A DNA stretch of 23,322 nucleotides from a virus. The stretch is taken from the IMG/VR virus record IMGVR_UViG_3300044691_000231, positions 1 through 23,322 of that record; one strand, 5' to 3'. Position numbers and translations under genes: made by a program. How positions within the stretch are numbered: the stretch's first letter is position 1; every line of letters begins with the position of its first letter. Below, piece by piece: positions 21,064 through 23,322 of this stretch. The notes below the pieces were generated by a model. It was not told where the DNA came from and made no database searches. It saw nothing but the letters and a program-made list of their open reading frames with translations.

Positions 21064-22842
21064 TTAGAGGATCAGGAGCCCTCGCTCCTCGTAGACCGAG
21101 CGAGGAGACTCGGGATTGGCAGCCATCACGGCGACAGCATCGAACAGGGCCATGGCCGGGTCGATCTTGGCGTCGCCGGCATTCTGCTTGGTTGCCCGGA
21201 CCGCGGTGGCGGTCGCCTCGATCTTCAGGTTGGCGACACACCAGTCCATCAGCGCCTGGTCAGCATGGACAAGCGTGCCGTTGGCCAGTTTGCGCTCGGA
21301 GGTCTTCAGCGCGTTCATCATGGCGTAGCCCTGCGGGGCGCCGATCACGTAGTTCGCGCCCGACTCCCGGTTCTCCTGAACGACGCCAATTTCCGCCAGG
21401 GCGTCGATCATCTCGCCAAGGCCGGCCGGGTCGACAGCCACGCAGCAGAGCAAACCAGCGTCGCGGATCTTGACGATGATCTCGATGATCTGGGCGATAT
21501 CGGCCGGCAGTGAGTCGACCATCTCGCCGTCGTCCAGGATGGTGAGGTCGCCGGCCCTCTCGAAGTCCTCTAGCTGGGCGGCGATCGACTTGCGGCGCTC
21601 CAGCACGATCCGGTGCGCCCAGGCGTGGCTCCAGGAGAGCCAGCGCTTGATGCGCTTCTTGCCGTCGACCGGCTCCTGGGTGTCCTCGGGCGCGGCCTCG
21701 GCGGCCACCTCAATCTCTTCGGACTCTCGACCGAGCACCGTCAGGCCGTAGAGGTCGTCCAGCCCTCCGCCGTCCAGCCCGACTACGATCACCTCGCTGC
21801 GGGCGATAATGTCGTCAAGCGTCAGGCGTTTATCCGCGCGACGTTTCCAGAACTCGGCGCCGGCCCAGCTGTCGGATCGCCCCGCCATGCCGGGCTCGAC
21901 GTTCAGATGTTTGGCGAAGAAGCCGACGAGGGATTTCTGGCCCTCGCGGAGCGCCTTGTCGTACTCGTCGAGCAGAAACTGATTATCGACCGAGGCGCCC
22001 AGGTTCGGGTTCGGGATGTAGAAGGTGGCCCGGTCCTTGTAGGCCTCCGACTTGATCATCTCCTCGGGGTATTCGTAGAGCAGCCCCAGCGACCGCGGCG
22101 CGACCAGCTTGCCATCCCGGATGTCGCGGAAGCGACGCAGCCAGTCCAGAAAGACGCCGGCCGGCGGTTCGTCACTCTGCGTCGAGAGCGCTATGACGAA
22201 ACCTTCGGGGCGGCTAGCCAGGCCGCCGTAGGCCTCGCGCAGCATGTTCTTCGCCTTGGCGCGCTTTCCGAACATCCAGAGTTCGTCGATCAGGACGCCG
22301 GTGGCCTTCATGCCCCCGACGGTTTCGGAGTCCGCCGCGACGATCTTCAGTTGGGCGCCCGTCGAGCGGTGCTCGATCAGCCGCTGGTGAGCGACCGGCT
22401 TCAGGATCCGGCGCAGTTCGGGATGCTCTGCCACGAAGTCCATGGCCGGTTCGGCCGAGTTCTTGGCGACCTCCAGCGTTGGAGCGAGAATGATAAATTC
22501 CGCCGAATTGCGCTCGTTGCGCACCAGCTCGGTGATCATGATGCCGGCGGCGCGGGTGGACTTGGTGTTCTTCTTTGCGATGAGCTCGAAGAATTCGTTG
22601 ATCTCACGGCGGCCAGTGGCTGGGTTGTAGGATCCGAACACCGCGCGCGGCAGGTCGAATATCCAGTCCCGCCCGATCTCGCCGAAGGTCGGCTTGCCCA
22701 TCACGTCGACGATGGGCAGGTCCCGGAAAACCTCCAGCGCGGCCGCGGCTTCGTCAGGAAACAGCGGCCCGCATGGCAGAAGCGACCGCCCCTCGACGAT
22801 GCGCTCCTTCCAGTCCGGACAGGCCGTCGACCACGAGGCCAC
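21064..22842 (-). CDS. terL: Terminase large subunit
   Basis: The 592-residue protein has ATPase and nuclease parts. A Walker A-like stretch IAKKNTKST lies at about 88-96, a Walker B VLIDELW at about 183-189, and an adenine/coupling-type ALSTQSDEP near 218. The nuclease part begins VIVVGLDGGGLDDL at about 351 with acidic D357 and D363, and a late FDAVAVMAA carries the third acidic residue. This matches the HK97/YmfN-type Terminase_1 family, which cuts and pumps DNA into the head. The GTG start at 22842 follows directly on the TAG of the small subunit, and GAGGAGG lies about 6 bases upstream. The spacing to its ribosome binding site supports this start. Confidence 0.94.
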   Translation of the reverse strand: MASWSTACPDWKERIVEGRSLLPCGPLFPDEAAAALEVFRDLPIVDVMGKPTFGEIGRDWIFDLPRAVFGSYNPATGRREINEFFELIAKKNTKSTRAAGIMITELVRNERNSAEFIILAPTLEVAKNSAEPAMDFVAEHPELRRILKPVAHQRLIEHRSTGAQLKIVAADSETVGGMKATGVLIDELWMFGKRAKAKNMLREAYGGLASRPEGFVIALSTQSDEPPAGVFLDWLRRFRDIRDGKLVAPRSLGLLYEYPEEMIKSEAYKDRATFYIPNPNLGASVDNQFLLDEYDKALREGQKSLVGFFAKHLNVEPGMAGRSDSWAGAEFWKRRADKRLTLDDIIARSEVIVVGLDGGGLDDLYGLTVLGRESEEIEVAAEAAPEDTQEPVDGKKRIKRWLSWSHAWAHRIVLERRKSIAAQLEDFERAGDLTILDDGEMVDSLPADIAQIIEIIVKIRDAGLLCCVAVDPAGLGEMIDALAEIGVVQENRESGANYVIGAPQGYAMMNALKTSERKLANGTLVHADQALMDWCVANLKIEATATAVRATKQNAGDAKIDPAMALFDAVAVMAANPESPRSVYEERGLLIL

Positions 22843-23271
22843 CTAGCCCTCCTCGACTGGAGCGCCTCCGACCACAGCCAGCCTTGGCGCGGTGCGAGTG
22901 GAGAACCGGCCGCCGGCTGCAACCGCCGCGTCGGCGTCCGCCTGCGCCGCCGCCTTCTTGCCGGTCTTGGGTTCGACGGATCGCGCCGACTCGGCGGCGC
23001 CGACCCCGCGGCCCATCTCTTCCAGCTTCTTCTGGGCTGTGACGTTGCCCTTTTTCGCGGCGTCGAACAGGTAGCCCACAACCTCGCCGCGGCGATTGGC
23101 GTGGCCATCGGCCAGTTCATCGTGGAAGTGCTTCTTGAGCGTGTCCTCGTCGATGCCGATTGCACGGGCGATGACCGTTACCGGCTCGGCGCAATATCGC
23201 ATCTGCTCGACCAGTTCGCGCTGCTTAAGCGTCGGCTTGAAGGGCGGCCGACCTCGGCTTTTTTCGGGCAT
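22843..23271 (-). CDS. terS: Terminase small subunit
   Basis: The 142-residue protein begins MPEKSRGRPPFKPTLKQREL with a helix-turn-helix region: AEPVTVIARAIGIDEDTLKK then HFHDEL. A helical GYLFDAAKKGNVTAQKKLEE follows, and the rest is Ala/Lys-rich and likely flexible. This fits a DNA-recognition subunit that binds the packaging site and recruits the large subunit, whose gene follows at once. ATG 23271 has GAGG about 7 bases upstream. No terminase-specific catalytic motif exists, so the call rests on the helix-turn-helix and on the adjacent terL. It is the first gene of the minus-strand operon in the window. The 51 bases beyond it show no clear promoter. Confidence 0.82.
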   Translation of the reverse strand: MPEKSRGRPPFKPTLKQRELVEQMRYCAEPVTVIARAIGIDEDTLKKHFHDELADGHANRRGEVVGYLFDAAKKGNVTAQKKLEEMGRGVGAAESARSVEPKTGKKAAAQADADAAVAAGGRFSTRTAPRLAVVGGAPVEEG

Positions 23272-23322
23272 TTTATGCCTCAGTCTGAATTGTCGCGGGG
23301 CCGAAAAAAACCTGCGCGTGGA

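Noticed and set aside
23272-23322. Operon promoter upstream of the terminase small subunit
   Set aside because: I could find no convincing -35/-10 pair in the 51 bases seen. The promoter may lie beyond the window.
1-23322. tRNA, rRNA, CRISPR, insertion sequence or att site
   Set aside because: No cloverleaf-like sequence, spaced direct-repeat array, transposase or clear att repeat was recognised by eye in the window.

Overview
The window is a continuous block of virion-structure genes from a tailed, siphovirus-type phage or prophage. Base composition is uniformly GC-rich with strong G/C third-codon preference, and the tail genes resemble the gene transfer agent (GTA) tail of alphaproteobacteria. 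An alphaproteobacterial host, possibly Caulobacterales, is therefore likely, but this is inferred from gene style and not proven. No integrase, replication, repressor or lysis genes are visible and both window ends lie inside phage DNA, so prophage and free phage cannot be told apart.

All but two genes lie on the minus strand, so the operon reads from high to low coordinates. Packaging and head: terminase small subunit (22843-23271), terminase large subunit (21064-22842), a small membrane protein (20861-21052), HK97-type portal (19539-20861), a first major capsid homologue without an N-terminal scaffold (18451-19512), the prohead protease with a long acidic tail (17216-18439), and a second major capsid protein with an N-terminal coiled-coil delta domain (15766-17079). 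Two small proteins follow (15207-15671, 14987-15202). An accessory cassette comes next: a methyltransferase-like/glycosyltransferase fusion (13774-14931) and a GDP-mannose 4,6-dehydratase/cupin fusion (12345-13634). Repeated leader sequences and strong hairpins sit around these two genes.

Connector and tail: a small Cys protein (12088-12345), gp6-like connector (11176-12075), HK97 gp10-like protein (10673-11176), probable tail terminator (10038-10676), an internally duplicated protein (9644-10012), tail tube (8892-9638), an unknown (8506-8880), and a tail assembly chaperone (8063-8509) with a -1 frameshift extension (7863-8114). The tape measure follows (4574-7309), then a lectin-like tail protein (3468-4577), DUF2460 (2368-3462), DUF2163 (1436-2371), an NlpC/P60 peptidase (781-1221) and the start of a tail hub/host-specificity protein (1-780, cut by the window edge). 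From the tape measure on, this is the GTA tail order plus the lectin-like gene.

Two plus-strand genes interrupt the operon. One is a small protein of the ribosome modulation factor (Rmf)/CrpP type (1251-1439), with a possible extended -10 promoter and a leaderless start. The other is a predicted secreted protein of unknown function (7387-7866) between the chaperone and tape-measure genes. Both end by overlapping the stop codon of the convergent minus-strand gene.

The most notable points are the two capsid paralogues around one protease, the sugar-nucleotide/glycosyltransferase cassette inside the head module, the frameshift extension with no start codon of its own, the Rmf-like gene, and beta-rich modules placed into several unrelated structural proteins.
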